A DNA stretch of 64,000 bases from Liolophura sinensis (GCF_032854445.1 NC_088301.1:51881187-51945186); one strand, 5' to 3'; shown: positions 47,212 to 62,070, numbered from the stretch's first letter. Notes: a model not told the origin generated them from the letters alone. Translations and numbers: made by a program.

Positions 47212-50200
47212 GTTGGTACATGTACATATGAATGTTCTTGTTAACTTTCAATGTAACATAATAAGTGATCAACTCGGTTCGTGCGTTTGGGTAATGGTGA
47301 TAGCCATTTGATGAAGAAAGGGATATTTCAGGTGATGACTGTTGTCTAAGACAGATACTCACACAAACATTCACGTGTTGAAATACATGTCAATTCACAT
47401 TATTGGCCAGAATTCCTCCAGTATTGAAGTTAACATTTTTTTTTTAAATTTGCTCTTTTAATAAAACGTTTTATTCTCGTTTGATAATTTGAATTTATAT
47501 AGTGCTTATTTGAGCTCACATGTAACATTGCAGTACCCACATAAATGGAAAATTTACAAATCAAGAAAAAACTCTAATAAATGCAAACTACTATCCGGCG
47601 TTCAAATTGATGTTTTCTTTTGGATACAAAGGCTAATGTAGGCCTATATAACATCTGGAAAAAATATATCTTTCCAGCATCATGGAAGATCAACACTGTG
47701 TCATCCAATAATATATACCCCATTGACATCGTATTTAAATATATTCTTGATAAGGCATTTAACTCAGTGAAATAAATAGATAAATCATCTCAAAAATGGT
47801 GATGAGATGCTTCAGCAAGATATAATTTATGCTTCCCTCAATATTCACTAATATATATTTGCTTGTCTATATGATGTTGCATTTTGACTGATTCATCTAA
47901 CTTTCCAGTATCAAGACAAGTGTATGTTCAGTCGGTCAGTAGGGTAGATTTCTTTAACAATGTCAGACAGAACAGACAGGCCCTACATGTGGGCCAAACT
48001 CATGTGGATAACTGGTAGATGAGGGGGCGTGTTCAGGTGAATATTAGTTCTTATGTAGACATACATGTTATCCTGTAAGGGCAAAAGTCAAAGTTGTTTA
48101 CACTTATCTTCCAGTCGAATTTTGACTGAACTACACTGCAACAGTTTGTGGCTGACATGTACACATATAAAAACGATACTGACACAAGCTTGCAGTAATA
48201 CTCAGGTAAAAGAAAAAATGGTGCTCACAAACAGATCAAGGGAATATATGTAAGTAATTAGCAAAGCTCTGATTGTAAATATTGTCCTTTTTTTTTTTTT
48301 TTCTTGCTTCTTTCTCTTTTAGTCACACTTATTTTTAGGAAAAGATCGGTTTGAAAATGAAGCTGAAGTGAAAGTGAAATGAAAACAGCATTCCCAGTAC
48401 ATCACGTGTGTATGTGTAAACTGTATGTATCGCTTTTTTTTCTAGTGATAGATGTTCAGTGTTACTTTATGTGGATGATACTGTCTGCTCTTCTGTTTTA
48501 CCCTTGTTTCATCAAGGGTATCAAGGTACATGTATCAATGTGTATATATATTTAAGCACCTAACACTTTCTCAGATCTGACAGACCCTGTTAAAAATGGA
48601 TGAGGTTGGGATTTACATGTACATGTTTATCTTGTCACATTAAATTAATCCTTGATTTTGTTCATGCTTGTCGACTAATTAATTTAGAATTAAAATAAAA
48701 GGACCAAATAGGTTCAGATTCATATAAGATCAAGTCGACAGATATTGGAGGTGATAACAAGAACGGGTAGGGGCAGTTGACAGAGTTATAGGGTAAGATG
48801 ACATCAGTTCTGTTGTTGTCTGGACAGTTTCCAGTGCTGTAAATATTGTGGTTGTGGGATCCTCCCATTACCAGTGGATACAGAAATAATGTTGAAAGTA
48901 TCAAGAAACACAAAATGAACATTTAGTATCATCCATTGTGGGGTTAAGTGTGATGGCATGTATTGGATTTTTCACACACCATGGCTGAATATTCCACCAG
49001 TGGTAGAATTAGTAGCCTTATAAAGACCGTTTCTTTGACAGTCATTGTGTATGTATGGTGCTGTGATCATACATATGTAGGACTGTTGTAGTCAGGAAGA
49101 CGAAAGTATATAGATCGCCTTCTGGAATTTAGTGCTAGGTATCTTTTAGAACCTGCAGGAATTTGCACAAATGTCAGATTTAGCCCTTTTCTTTGACCTT
49201 TAAAGAGCTGAAAAACTTAGCTGATTTTGTTTTTTTGTTATCAGTTTTACATCAGATGACAGCATGAGACTTAAGCTGTGTAAAGTAGGTTTTGGTATCG
49301 AAACTCATGCGAATGTGAGTGTTTATAAAGCTTGTAGGGGAGACTTTAGTCATATTAGGAGGTATTTACTACAGATGGAAATAATCCAAGCTGCCAGACT
49401 GTTGAAGATCTTACTAAAGTGTGCTATGTGGACAGGGATATGCTCCTCTGATTTGGGGAAAGTGTGGTTACCCATAATTTGTGCTGGATGACTCAAAGGA
49501 TACCAGATTTTATCAAATTCTTTAGGTGTGTGTCAGATTACCATGGTAAGAATTAATTTTGTGTCTTGTAGATACATGTTGATATACTATCACATTTTTG
49601 GGAACACTGCATATATAGTTGTAGGTCATAATATATTTCTGAATTGTGAAACTTTGTTTTATGCTGAACAACATTGTGTACCAAAGGTGTTGCCTTTTGT
49701 TTTTACTACGAACAGTGTAAACACAAGCCACATGGTGCTCCATCTGATAAGTGGTATTTATGCCACATCATGGTCACAGGGTAACTAGTGATTCCAAACA
49801 GAAGTATGCATTTGGGTTATACACATGCAACTGGTACAAATGGATCTAAGATTGGCTTGCAAACCTGAAGAGTGAAGGAGGACTGATTGGATAATACTGC
49901 CACACAGACATTTTAGGTTGTTGATACACTATAAATTTCTGCACTGCTGTTTTGCACCCAATTAAAATATATCAGAATTTTGCGAAAGTTATTTAATTAA
50001 TGATAATACATATAAGTTAACATTTCAAATACTTTATTTAAAATATCTGTTGATATATTACAGAAAGATTTAGATACATGTACATGTATTCTTTTAGATG
50101 ACTTCACATCAGATATGGTTTGGGTGTAAGTTTGGTCGAATATTATTATTGACCTAGATGTATTAGGGGCAGAGAACAGAGTCTGTGGTAAGAGAAAGAT

Positions 50201-51620
50201 GAGGGGGACTTTACTATAATTCCTACCCTGATTCCTCAACCTTTTCGCATATGAAAGAGCAAATTTCAGTACACTTTATGCAAATTTTTAATTTTCTTGA
50301 CTTTTGGTTGGATTGGCCAGTTTCAGGGAAAGTATTATTTTATTAGTTAACACAGCATAATACTTTCAGAATATGCTTGCATAAGTACCTTGCAAACATG
50401 CGAAAAGGTTGAAGAATTACAGTAACCAAAGTATTGAAAAAACTGTGAGAGGTAACCTTTAAGAACTGAACTAAAATACACGATATTTTACACATTTATA
50501 TGCAAATAATAACTTACGATTTAATTTATACGTCCTAATAATGTCATTAAGAATATTACCTTACATTGTCTGGTTTGGTACTCAGGACTTGAACAAAAGT
50601 TAGAATAATGACAATTCATAAAATACAAGTAGAAAACATGTTCAGGATTCTCACCATACAGTTCTGTTGTGTACATGTACAGCCTTTGTATTTAATATGT
50701 GTATTCAAGTCACTTCTAGAGCAGCCAAATGTTACAAATGCAGTTTAAATAATGATTGACACATCATTTGCCTGAACATGTAGCAGTTGTAAAGAGACAA
50801 GATTAGATATCAGACCCATATGTCCTGGACTTTGATTTGTGTAATCTGACTATATGGCATGGAGAAAATTCACTCAGAACACTGATAACAAAATAAACTG
50901 CTATAAACATATACTGCAAATGCACTCCCTTCTCCATACACCAATCAAAATGCAAATAAGGGTATAGGGAAAATTTGTTCAGATTTGTACGTAAAGAAAC
51001 ACAAATTTATCTGAGAGGGTAAATTTACAGATTTACACAGCATGTATGCAACGTTAAGCAATTTTGTTGCTCTTAGCCTCTTCATCACCCTCACCCCCCC
51101 CCCCCCCCCCCCAACCCAATATCTCAGTTTTAATCAGCCAACCTTTGCCATTTCATTTAAATTAAATTAAATTCACTTGACGATGAATTTTCACTTGTTA
51201 AATACATTATTACAGAAATTTAGCACTTTAACACTTTTACTTGTTCTTTACATACATTCTCATTATTGGTATTGTATTTTGTTCATACTGTCTTTTATGT
51301 TCCTGTATGTCTATATCTCACAATATTTTAAAGATGAATTTCACGCCAAGGAAGTTACGATGTTTTGGTTATGTAAGTATTACTGCAATGTTTACTGACT
51401 ATTGTAAAGTTACTTATTGTGTTGCTTAGTCTCTAGCTGTTAGTAAAGATAATTTGTGTTTTGGAAGAAAAAGAGTACCTTAAATATGTATGTGTACCAT
51501 GTAATTATATATAAAGTATTTTATATACATTAACAAGTTACATTCTGAACTTAATGTTACAGGCATATATTTACTGGTCGCAAAAATAAACCAAGGTCAT
51601 AACTTGTGTAATGCTCATGG
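47212..51620 (+). other. MITF intron, first part
   Basis: AT-rich intron. It contains a T-run (48290-48303), a C-run (51096-51112) and one inverted-repeat element near 50.2-50.4 kb. No other exon was recognised. Confidence 0.5.
50222..50427. mobile_element. Small inverted-repeat element (MITE), about 206 bp
   Basis: The left end contains attcctcaaccttttcgcat and the right end is its near complement (atgcgaaaaggttgaagaat, then tacagtaa). Related single-end text (ctaattcttcaaccttttc) occurs at about 29190-29210 in the intergenic region before GPKOW, so this is a dispersed family. Confidence 0.5.
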
Positions 51621-52087
51621 TATAGTCTATTTCTTTTAGAGAGCCGCCTATATTCAGCTCTCTGTAAAATCATCCTTTGTTCAGTGACACGTAACAACAC
51701 AAGCTCAAGTAATTTGTTTTACAATAGGAGCACCAGTGTGCAGTTAGAACAAACTTCATGCAAGAACACAGCCTACACTACACCCTCACCGAATAGACTA
51801 CATTGTGTTTTATAACAAAATTTCCTAACATCCAGCTTTAAAACCATACTGCCTCGAGATCATATATTGCAAGAGATAAAATAAAATTCATTTATTAAGG
51901 TTATATTGTAGAATATGTGTTAACAATTTAAATATGACGGTTTTAGAAACAGGTTTTACAGTAAAACCAATAGCAGTTTGGGTAACTCGTGTCGACCACC
52001 GTCAAAACAAGTGGAATTTAGGTAGTGAGTATGACTGATTTTACAGACAACTGAATGTAGGCGACTCTCTAAAAGAAATAGACTATA
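51621..52087. mobile_element. MITE, 467 bp, 37-bp terminal inverted repeats
   Basis: Ends 51621-51657 and 52051-52087 are reverse complements with two mismatches. They begin TATAGTCTATTTCTTTTAGA, and TA abuts both edges. The interior has no open frame. It is a non-autonomous DNA transposon of TA-target type by its ends. Confidence 0.8.
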
Positions 52088-52270
52088 GTTGAAGTTTAGT
52101 GGCTTTAAGTTTCTCGTGTACTGTAAGTACCTATATAATTGTGTAGGCCTATATCTTATACAACAGTATATGGGATCACGGAAGTTGTGGCTGGTTGTGT
52201 GTCAGCTACTAGGATCAGAGACACAAGAACATATGAACGTTTGTACATGTAGACCACAATAATAAGCAGA

Positions 52271-52391
52271 CTGTTTCTCAAAGGGGTCGTAACGTTTACG
52301 CAGGCCTAATAACCATGACATCACATGCTGAAGGCATATGCAGCCATGGTATTTATGACTGGCTTAACATTACAACCCCTTGGAGAAACAG
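52271..52391. mobile_element. Short MITE, 121 bp
   Basis: The left end CTGTTTCTCAAAGGGGTCGT and the right end, whose complement reads CTGTTTCTCCAAGGGGTTGT, share about 30 bp with a handful of mismatches. No target duplication is obvious. Confidence 0.6.
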
Positions 52392-53808
52392 GCGCCAGAT
52401 TTATAGTGTGCTATATACCCTGCAGGAAATGACAATCCTGTACTCATATTGCTCATGCTAATAACTTTTAGCAGTTAGCAATGTTTGTTTTATGCATATG
52501 TAACTTAAGATATAGAATTGTGGTTTTCTTTTGTTCCTTTTTGATGGAAGAAACATTCACATTATAATAAAAAGAGTATGTTCACCAACATTCACCAAGA
52601 TTCTCAAAGTTTTTAAGCGGTCATGTGCATTTTTTTATTGTACTGTTATTTGTGCACTACACAGGGTCACCTTATTTCTATATTATATGTACCATGTTTA
52701 GTATTATATACAAAAACAGTGTATGTAACATTTGGTGCTTAGAATACGGTTTTAGTAAATTATATTTATATGTTAATACCTATACCTTTCAAGTGAGCTG
52801 TTGTCATTGAATTCACGAAAAAATGGAAATGAAATAAACTCTATTAAAAAAGGCAACATAGATTTCTATTCATACTTGTGTTTAATGTTTTTTTGAAACT
52901 ATCTCAGATGAGTTTTAAAATATGTATGGTATTGCAATGCTTAGCTTTTTATTTGTTTTATTGTGACACATCATGCATAGCCCAGCACTTGCATGTAAAT
53001 GTCAACACCTGAAAGCATCTGTAGCGTAAATTATTACCCATCTAAATAAGCTGCACAGCTACAGGCTGTATTTCGAAATTCTGATCTGTTTATTTTTTTC
53101 CTCGTTCTTAATACTGGCTGTTGTATACAAGGACTTAGTCGACATGTTCTTAATCCTCTTATGTTAGAAAGTGCTTTAATCTGCCCTCATTTACGTAGAT
53201 CAAACTCCCTTTTCCTTAATGGATAGAGGGTTATATTAGACGGACACAGTGTCAAATGTAGCTGGAGATCGACACAGTGATGACACAAAGTGTACAACTC
53301 ACAGGACGGGTGCACTTGACAGATGGTCATTAAACAAATTCACCTGAGCTACATTTTCTTGACTTCAGAGAAAACCAGATGATCAAACTGATGAGTTGTA
53401 TAGTGGATGTTCGTGCAGCATAACCTTATGAAGCTGTTAATGATTGTTTTAAAGTTTTGTTGACCCCAAGTGACTGTCTTGACACCTTTACATAGAGTCA
53501 AGGTCTAAGTTTTGGAAAGACTTGCCCGGAATGAAGGATCTAAGAATGTACACGGTTTGGGAAAGTCCAGCGGAGCGGTAAAGAACATAGTTTCATTTCA
53601 TTTGACATGAATTAGGTGTAAGGTAAAAAATGGGTTGTAGGAAGTTTTATACGTACCACTAATTATACATTTAAGGTGCTCCATCTTGTGAAACAAAATG
53701 TGAGCATATAAAAGATGCAATCTGTGTATATTTCTTTATTACTTTGCCTGTCACATTTATGAGGTATATGTAATCTCATATTGTCATAACTTATTTATTT
53801 TTGTGATA

Positions 53809-56069
53809 CGTAAACAGTTAAAACAAGATTTTGGACATAGTACATGTGCAGCTGCCATATTGTCCCCCGTCTGTAGTCTCCTTTGTTGTTTACAATACTA
53901 CTTTTTCATCATAATGAGCAATGTGGTATTCAGATATGAAAGGTTCTTATTTCTTGTGAAGCCTTCTGAAGCCTTCTTACATCTTGACAAACATATATAC
54001 TGCAGATATGAATTTTAAGTATTTGTATTATGTACCGTTTTTCCTTTCCTGTCATTGTAAACTGAAATTATGAACCTGTTTGTTGACTATACTTGCATTC
54101 GTCTCCAGAAATCCAATTATACTTGGACTTAGTATCAGGATTTTTTCATCAGGCAAAAGACTTTGATGTATATTTTAAGTTGTTGTGCCCATATTGTATT
54201 TAGAGGATATGTTTCTGTCTATTAAAGTAATTCTTACACCTTTAAAGAGGATTCCACTGGACTGATGGGGACCTGTTTGCAAGGTAGATAACTCTGTCAG
54301 TCCAATTCATACCAGCCAGTAGATAAATGCATAATCAGCCTGGGGGAAACCCACGGTCATCCACAGGTTGCTGGCTGACCGTCCCACTACAGTTGGAGAG
54401 GAAGCCAGCATGAGCTGGACTTGAAACTCAGAGCGACCGCATTGGTGAGAGGTTCCTGGGACATTACGCAGCACTAGCACACTAACAAACTGAGCCACGG
54501 AGGCCCCAATAGATTTTGTGAAAGCTATTTTATTTTTATAAATCTTCTTTGACAACCCTTGCTAAAAATATTGTGAAGAACTGCGACAAATTTATGGTAC
54601 AAGTATATGTATGTTACGCATGTATAGATCTGAAAACTCAAGAATATTTTGTACACTAGTTTTCAGTGAAGATTATTGCTGTGAAGTTAATCTGTACATA
54701 TATAGATTATACAGGTATGTATTTATACATGTACATAATTGATGGAATGATCGTTTGTGTCAATCTTGTCAAAACCTTGTATGTGTTGATAATTTTTGAA
54801 ATTCATATTTAGGGTTACTTTAGATCATCTATTTACAACGCCTTCTTACTCAGCATTTTTTTTTCCTTTTGTGCATGGTCTATATGTTAAGAGATTTGGT
54901 GTTCAGATTAGTTCCAAGATGTATTAGGTTTCTGAACTTCATACTTTGCACTCTGACCACACAGGCATGCTCAAACAAGGCAGAACTTGACCACTTTAAT
55001 GGCTGATTGAATATAGATACTAGTTCTGGTAAGGTCTTTCGGTACACAAAGAATAGAAGGGCTTGTCATGTGTGTGGCATGTAGGCTTTGACAGAGTATC
55101 AAGGATCAAAGGTCATCTGGGGTTGGTGTTGGTTTTAGGTAGGGTGTGGAGATGCATGAACACCATCTTCAGGTCCTGATGTCAGAAAATAAGTTTTGAA
55201 TACATCGCTTTTACATGCGCTAAACAGCTGTAATTGAAACTGAAAATGAAAATGTTAATATGTTCTCATTTGAGATTCTTTATCCTCGATATTGTTGGCA
55301 ACCTAGAATTAACACACAGTTATAAGGGAAGTGCACTATAGATGAAAATTCTGTACATGTAAACGGACTGTATAATAAAGGACATGCCACTGAATCAAGC
55401 TCATGTCTCATGAATGTTGGTATCCATGGCCATGCATAATCTTTTTGTAGTCACATTTTTCTGGTACCAGCATACACATATATCTGTAGACCTTGCTGCC
55501 TCGTGGGACAGTGTTAATTTATTGCATATTTACAAAGTGCAGAGAAACATTCTTTATACATTTTAGACATGTACATGCAATATTTGAAATGCCCTCAGAT
55601 TGCATGCTAGTCATTGCACTTATTTCCAGTTGTAAGAAGTTGTAAGATTTATTTAATAGACAGAACATATCCTCTAAATACAATATGGGCACAACAACTT
55701 AAAAATATACATCAAAGTCTTTTGCCTGATGAAAAACCCTGATACTAAGTCCAAGTATAATTGGATTTTCTGGAGACCGAATGCAAGTATAGTCAACAAC
55801 AGGTTCATAATTTCAGTTTACAATGACAGGAAAGGAAAAATGGTATATAATACAAATACTTAAAATTCATATCTGCAGTATATATGTTTGTCAAGATGTA
55901 AGAAGGCTTCAGAAGGCTTCACAAGAAATAAGAACCTTTCATATCTGAATACTACAGTGTTCATTATGATGGAAAAGTAGTATTGTAAACAACAAAGGAG
56001 ACTAAAACAGGTACTATATGGCAGCTGCAAATGTACTATGTCCAAATGTTGTTTTAACTGTTGTTTATG
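53809..56069. repeat. Large inverted repeat, about 425-bp arms
   Basis: The arm 53809-54237 (+) matches the complement of 55642-56069 with scattered substitutions and small indels, estimated by eye at above 90% identity. About 1.4 kb lies between the arms, including a SINE fragment. Both arms hold a related short open frame (…FRYERFLFLVKPSEAFLH…), which I take as a by-product of DNA identity. This is either two opposite copies of one interspersed element or the ends of one composite element. Confidence 0.85.
54336..54507 (-). mobile_element. SINE with tRNA-like head, tail missing
   Basis: Read on minus: 'ggcctccgtggctcagtttg' (box A), box B-like 'gagtttcaagtccagctcat', 'gctggcttcctctcc', then 'gtgggtttccccc'. 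The 3' end is absent. It lies between the arms of the large inverted repeat. Confidence 0.75.
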
Positions 56070-59000
56070 GATTCATCTCAGAGCTACATTTAGTATTGCT
56101 GTGAAGTGCACATAATTTGCTAGTGTCACAGTAAATTTATTTATTTGTTGATCTCTGTGCTACATGTAGTATTGCAGTGAAATATAGCCTTCCTAGTAAC
56201 CACATCTTTTATACACTATGTGATAGAAACAGGACAGACATCAATTGTTATGCAATAGAGACAGACCTATTTAACATATAATAGCTGAATGACCTAGAAA
56301 CTGCTTGATGCCAGCATTTAAATGTTTGCGCAGGTATGGTAGAGGTGTATTTCATAGTTAATGCTATTTTCATAGTTATGGTGTACATACAGGTACATCT
56401 ACCTGTGTACTTTTATTCTATGCATGCAGAGCACTAGTTTTTTTGTGGGCTTTACATGGTTGCCATATACATGCAGCCCTCAGTGTATGTTTACCTTATT
56501 TGTTACCTTGCATAACGAGGTATCCTGGGACATCCACCTGTATAGTGTATAAGCCTACCTTTGTGCCCGGGGTTGGGTAGGTGAAAATTGCTGTAGTGTA
56601 AAGGATCGAGACATGCCTGGTAGGATTCCTGGGTGAACACACTGAACTGTTAATGCAGCACATTGACATCAGTAGGTTTGAAGAAGTCAGAGATTGTATG
56701 GATTATATATAAAGTTCAGTGGGATGCAGGGGGATAAACGGCTAACCTGTTGTGTTTGTTGTTACCTGTAAGTGTGTAGTGGCCATGGTGTGTCAAATGG
56801 CCAGAGGCTGGTGGGGAGGCCTCAGCTTGTTTGTGTGTTGGACTAGGACTATAAATATAAGGGATATACTGGTTATATCTGTGTAACCTTTGGCCAGCTG
56901 ACTGACGTACAGTCTGGATCCACTGAAGGTTCTCTCAGCTTCATGGATAAGCAAAGACCTGTCAGTGTTGTTGTTGTTCCCAGGTCTCTGCTTCACCTCA
57001 GAAGGTTTGTACACCTGGGATATGAGTATACACCTTAGTAATTAACCTGCCGTGACACAGTTCATTGAAGATCTCACCATACACTTAAAAACTAGTTCTG
57101 TGTCACACCTACGTATACACAGCACAGGTGATACTGTAGGCCTACTCACTGGTAATTTTTACTCATAAGCCAAGTGATACCAACATGTGCTGTGATAGAC
57201 AAGTGTTCATTTTATTTGTAGGCTACATATAATGGAAGTAAGTAAAAACACTGTTTGACAATACACAGCAGACAGATATTATTTTCAGGGGTGTAATTTT
57301 AACATTTTCATCTGATATAAGCAAAGAAAACAACTTGTCACAAAGGCTACAGAATGAATGGAGTAGCTGACATGCATGTCAGTGCCAGCATACATATTAC
57401 ATGTAACCATGTCTCATGAGCTATATATTTAATTTACACATACACATGTAAATTACCAGTGAGCCTGTTCTATAATTTGACCCGGTTTTCCGTCCCTTTG
57501 TCATCCCAGTTGTATGGTTTTGGCAGGTTGTCAGGCTTACAAAGATATTGAGGCAGACCAGTATCTGTGGTTAACTGAAGATCCTGCTCTTTCATTAATT
57601 GCACTGGCCTTCAAACTTTAGCTGTCATGAGTTCTGATAAATGTGCACCTTCCTAGATATTAAATGTCAGCATGATCTCAGTTGAGAAATAGCACTTCCT
57701 AGACTTCACCGTGCACCTTCTGTTCTGTATGTGCTTTAATACCTGAAACTGAAACTAAATATGTATGGGAACTTGCTTTGTATGCAATGTCTGGACTGTA
57801 TTAGCTTTTTTTTTTGGGGAGGCAAACCTTAGACCTTCAGGTTAATGGCAGCATGAAATGATCAACCAGTAGACAAATGGCCTGATTTTTTCCTCTGCTT
57901 GGATGGTTATAGCTATAGTGTAATATGTAAATATATCATGAAGCACATGTACTGAAATGTTGAAGAGTCATTATTGGAAACGCCTCAGGCTGAAAGCTGT
58001 ACATGTAATATACCACTTGCAGTATTCAATGTTCAGAGCAGCAGAGCAAATTTGTTCTTAAGGCTATTTAGGAAAACTACCTGTTAATGACAGAACTTTA
58101 GGGGTCGATCAATAGGCCTTAATTTCCTTGTCATGAAAATCCTAGCTGAATGGTAGCTAAATTTGTTTACATTACAGCTAGCCTGGGAAAGTGCAGCTGT
58201 GGGATAATGGTCGATACCTGACCATGTCAGGGCTTCAGCAGATGGTTCTACTGATAATTCCCTGTGTTATTTCTGTATACTCTCATCAAATCTCTCTGTT
58301 ACAGGTACATTGTATTTGATTACCTCATCTATATCTATGGCTTTTTACCTTGTTTAATACTTTGGTGGTACTGGGACAATCTGCCATAAGATTGTGTTAC
58401 ACCATACACGTTTATTCGAATTTAAGTTAGAAGTCTGTTTTGTGGGAATTATTTTAAACTATATACTGCTAAAATTGGTATCTGAATCTCTTAGTTTTAG
58501 TACAATTTTAAACCCGCAGAATATTAAGACAAAACATGGACAAATTAATTTACACCTGCACATTTAATCAGCACAAATTATCAAATACATGGCATACTTG
58601 TACAAGCAGAGCCTCTTTTGGCCTGCAGTATATAGTCTATACCTGTCAGTAAAGTAGGACAAACCTGTATGGTTAAAGGATATACCACATGAGTGAAACA
58701 CATGGTGTATTGGCTAAACATGTTGTATATCAGCCCTGATTGTGTTCAGGTAGGTTCACTGGTGTAACTGGTGTAACATGTATTATAATGTGTACATATT
58801 GCATTTTTGAAAGTGAAACATGTTATAACGTATACATGTATAAGTGTCTCATTATTACAAACTTATTAAAATGCAAATGCTATCTTGTCATGTTGTATGG
58901 TGGTATGTGTTGATTTAGACTCTGAATCATGTAATTGTGGACAGCATTTAGCATGAGTCATGGCCTGAGAGGAAAACACAACCCACACTGTACAGTAATG

Positions 59001-59930
59001 GATGGATGTATGTGTACATGTGTCAATGAAATATACATGTTACAATCAGTACTCTGTGTATTATTCCTGCAGTTTGTTTTTGGTCAAAAGCAAAATCATC
59101 TGTGGTTACAAAGCTGACATGAAACAGAACAGAAGTCAGTCCTTTTTTCATGAGATTGTACAACCTAACTTGGATACTCCCGACTATTTACGTCAACACT
59201 GTATAAGATGTGATTGGCTTAATATGAGACCTGAAATAAGACCTTTATGTTAACTAAACCACAGATCCTACACAGTTTCACCATTACTGTTACAACCTGA
59301 TATGTCCTTAAAGGGAAACAGGACATATGAACAGTGGTCTGGATGTATGTGTGCCACTAGGGTTGAATTTCCTGAAATTTTATGGATTATGAAACAATTT
59401 ATAACCAACGGTATATTTTTAACTGCAGGATAAGCTCATGCAGGAGTAGGGCATTGAAAAGGAAGTTTTTTTCTAAAAAAAAAAAAAAAATTTAATCTGT
59501 ATTAATTGTATGAAATGGATATGCTCTATAATTCAATTGTTTTAGGAGCTGGGTTAATGGCTAGTTGTTAGATTAGTTCAGGGTTGGACATGTTTATCTG
59601 TGTAACCACCAGATATACACACTTCACATGCTTCCCTCTCTTACCGGTATAAATAATTTTCAGGAAAGAGCTGGCTTAACAATTCTCATCATTAATCTTA
59701 GAGTGGGTGTTACATGACGTGTTGAAAAAGTAACACTTCATGAAGAACATTGCACATCCATTTGTTTTAGTTTGAAGGTCAGACTGCTTTCTTTTCCTGT
59801 GGGTGTTAGTTGACGTCACTGTGAAATCCGGCCCATGAAAAACCTCTTTGTGCTAGACAGTTTGTAATCTTCCCTCTCACTTGTTACATGGGCCACTCTT
59901 TAATCAGCTAGCACTGTTTTTTTTTTCTGT
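56070..59930 (+). other. MITF intron, middle part
   Basis: No exon or element recognised. The only repeats seen are homopolymers such as an A-run near 59476-59490. Confidence 0.4.
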
Positions 59931-59935
59931 TTTTA

Positions 59936-60775
59936 ATACATGTAATGTAGACATATTCTTATATACATTGGATGTGTGTTCATACATGTAATGTAGACAT
60001 GTTCTTATATACATTGGATGTGTGTTCATACATGTAATGTAGACATGTTCTTGTATACATTGGATGTGTGTTCATACATGTAATGTAGACATATTCTTAT
60101 ATACATTGGATGTGTGTTCATACATGTAATGTAGACATATTCTTACATACATTGGATGTGTGTTCATACATGTAATGTAGACATATTCTTATATACAGTG
60201 GATGTGTGTTTATACATGTAATGTAGACATGTTCTTATATACAGTGGATGTGTGTTCATGCATGTAATGTAGACATATTCTTATATACAGTGGATGTGTG
60301 TTCATACATGTAATGTAGACATATTCTTATATACATTGGATGTGTGTTCATACATGTAATGTAGACATATTCTTATATACAGTGGATGTGTGTTTATACA
60401 TGTAATGTAGACATATTCTTATATACATTGGATGGGTGTTCATACATGTAATGTAGACATATTTTTATATACAGTGGATGTGTGTTCATACATGTAATGT
60501 AGACATATTCGTATATACAGTGGATGTGTGTTTATACATGTAATGTAAACATATTCTTATATACATTGGATGTGTGTTCATGCATGTAATGTAGACATAT
60601 TTTTATATACATTGGATGTGTGTTCACACATGTAATGTAGACATATTCTTATATACAGTGGATGTGTGTTTATACATGTAATGTAGACATATTCTTATAT
60701 ACAGTGGATGTGTGTTTATACATGTAATTGTAGACATATTCGTATATATATTGGATGTGTGTTCATACATGTAAT
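59936..60775 (+). repeat. Minisatellite, 46-bp unit, about 18 copies
   Basis: The unit reads acatgtaatgtagacatatt then cttatatacattggatgtgt then gttcat. Variants alternate cattgg/cagtgg and gttcat/gtttat in blocks, and some units have catgttc or catatttt. One late unit has an extra T (taattgtag). It lies 1.3 kb before the next MITF exon. Confidence 0.95.
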
Positions 60776-62070
60776 ATAGGCCTATACATCGCCATATCTA
60801 CAGCCAATAATAGTTACTTAAAACATTTGGGCTCACAAACAGTTGAACACCCATACTAATCAAGCTGTATTAATACTAACACCTAATTGAACAAAAATAT
60901 GATGTTTTACATGTACCACTAGAGAGAATAGTTTTCAGATGAATTTCTTTTGTTATTAGACTTAAAATCTCTGAGAAAGCATCATTTTGAGTTGAATTTT
61001 ATAAAATTTCAAAATGCACGATCACAGTGGTACCTTTAAAGTTTGGGTTCAAAAAATTTGATTTTTGTCTAAATATGGCCCTGCAAATTTGACTGTATGT
61101 TGGTCTAGAGTTGTGTAATTATATCTGGTACTCACAGTCCCAGGTTGTATCAGAGTGTTCCCCTGGTCACAAGGTTTAAAGTTGTGTAGATTTGGAATTT
61201 ACAATTAGGAGGATGTTGAACTAAGTCTACATGTAGGTATATTCCAGATGATACTTTAGGGTATTATGTATTGAGCATATAGAGATGTGTGTGTATATCT
61301 GTTATATGAGGCATATTCACAGCTGTTAGGTGCATGTAGTCCATGCACACACTATTATGTGAATCATTAATCAATGACTGTAGTTTAGTGTTCAACAAAT
61401 ATATATCTCTATGCGTGTACTTGTATACATGTGTATGAGAGTATATATTTATATTAGGTAGTTTTCTTATCAAAGTACAAGAAGAGTTAGAAATTTATAA
61501 CACTCATGACTGTTCAGTGTAGTTCCTGATGGACCTGAATGTATTATTGCGATAGTATCTGTGAGCTACATGTACGCAGTACAAATGCTGTAACAGTTTA
61601 ATTTCTTTTTGTAATTCATTATTAAATGGTATATTATATAAGCCATTCCGTTATTTATTTACTTAGTTAGTTAGTCATCAGTATGTTCTTTTGTGTTTTG
61701 CTCCAATGATACAGTCAAGGTGCTTATATTTGTGCGCACATTTGTCTTCCCTGTTGTACCAAAGATGTACATGTGTTTGATGGGCATTTAAAAATATGTC
61801 ATTAATACGAACTTGTCTCTTTCTGACCTCAGCTGAAGGTGTTTTTGTATGATAATATAGATCAGTCTTCTCTCTGGAATTATTGATCTATGACTTCTGC
61901 AGTTATTGGCCTTGTCAGTTTTGCTATCTTGTGTTCTTTTAAAGGTTGATTTGCCTGACAGACACTTACACAAACAACAATGTCAGAATCTTATAACAGT
62001 GCTATTATAATCTGTTAACAAAACAGTGTGAAATGAGTTAAATAACATGTCTTTAATTTGTTTACTTCAG

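Noticed and set aside
53803-54018. Open frame repeated in both arms of the large inverted repeat
   Set aside because: Similarity of the two translations follows from DNA identity of the arms. The N-termini differ and no domain is seen, so it is not called a gene.
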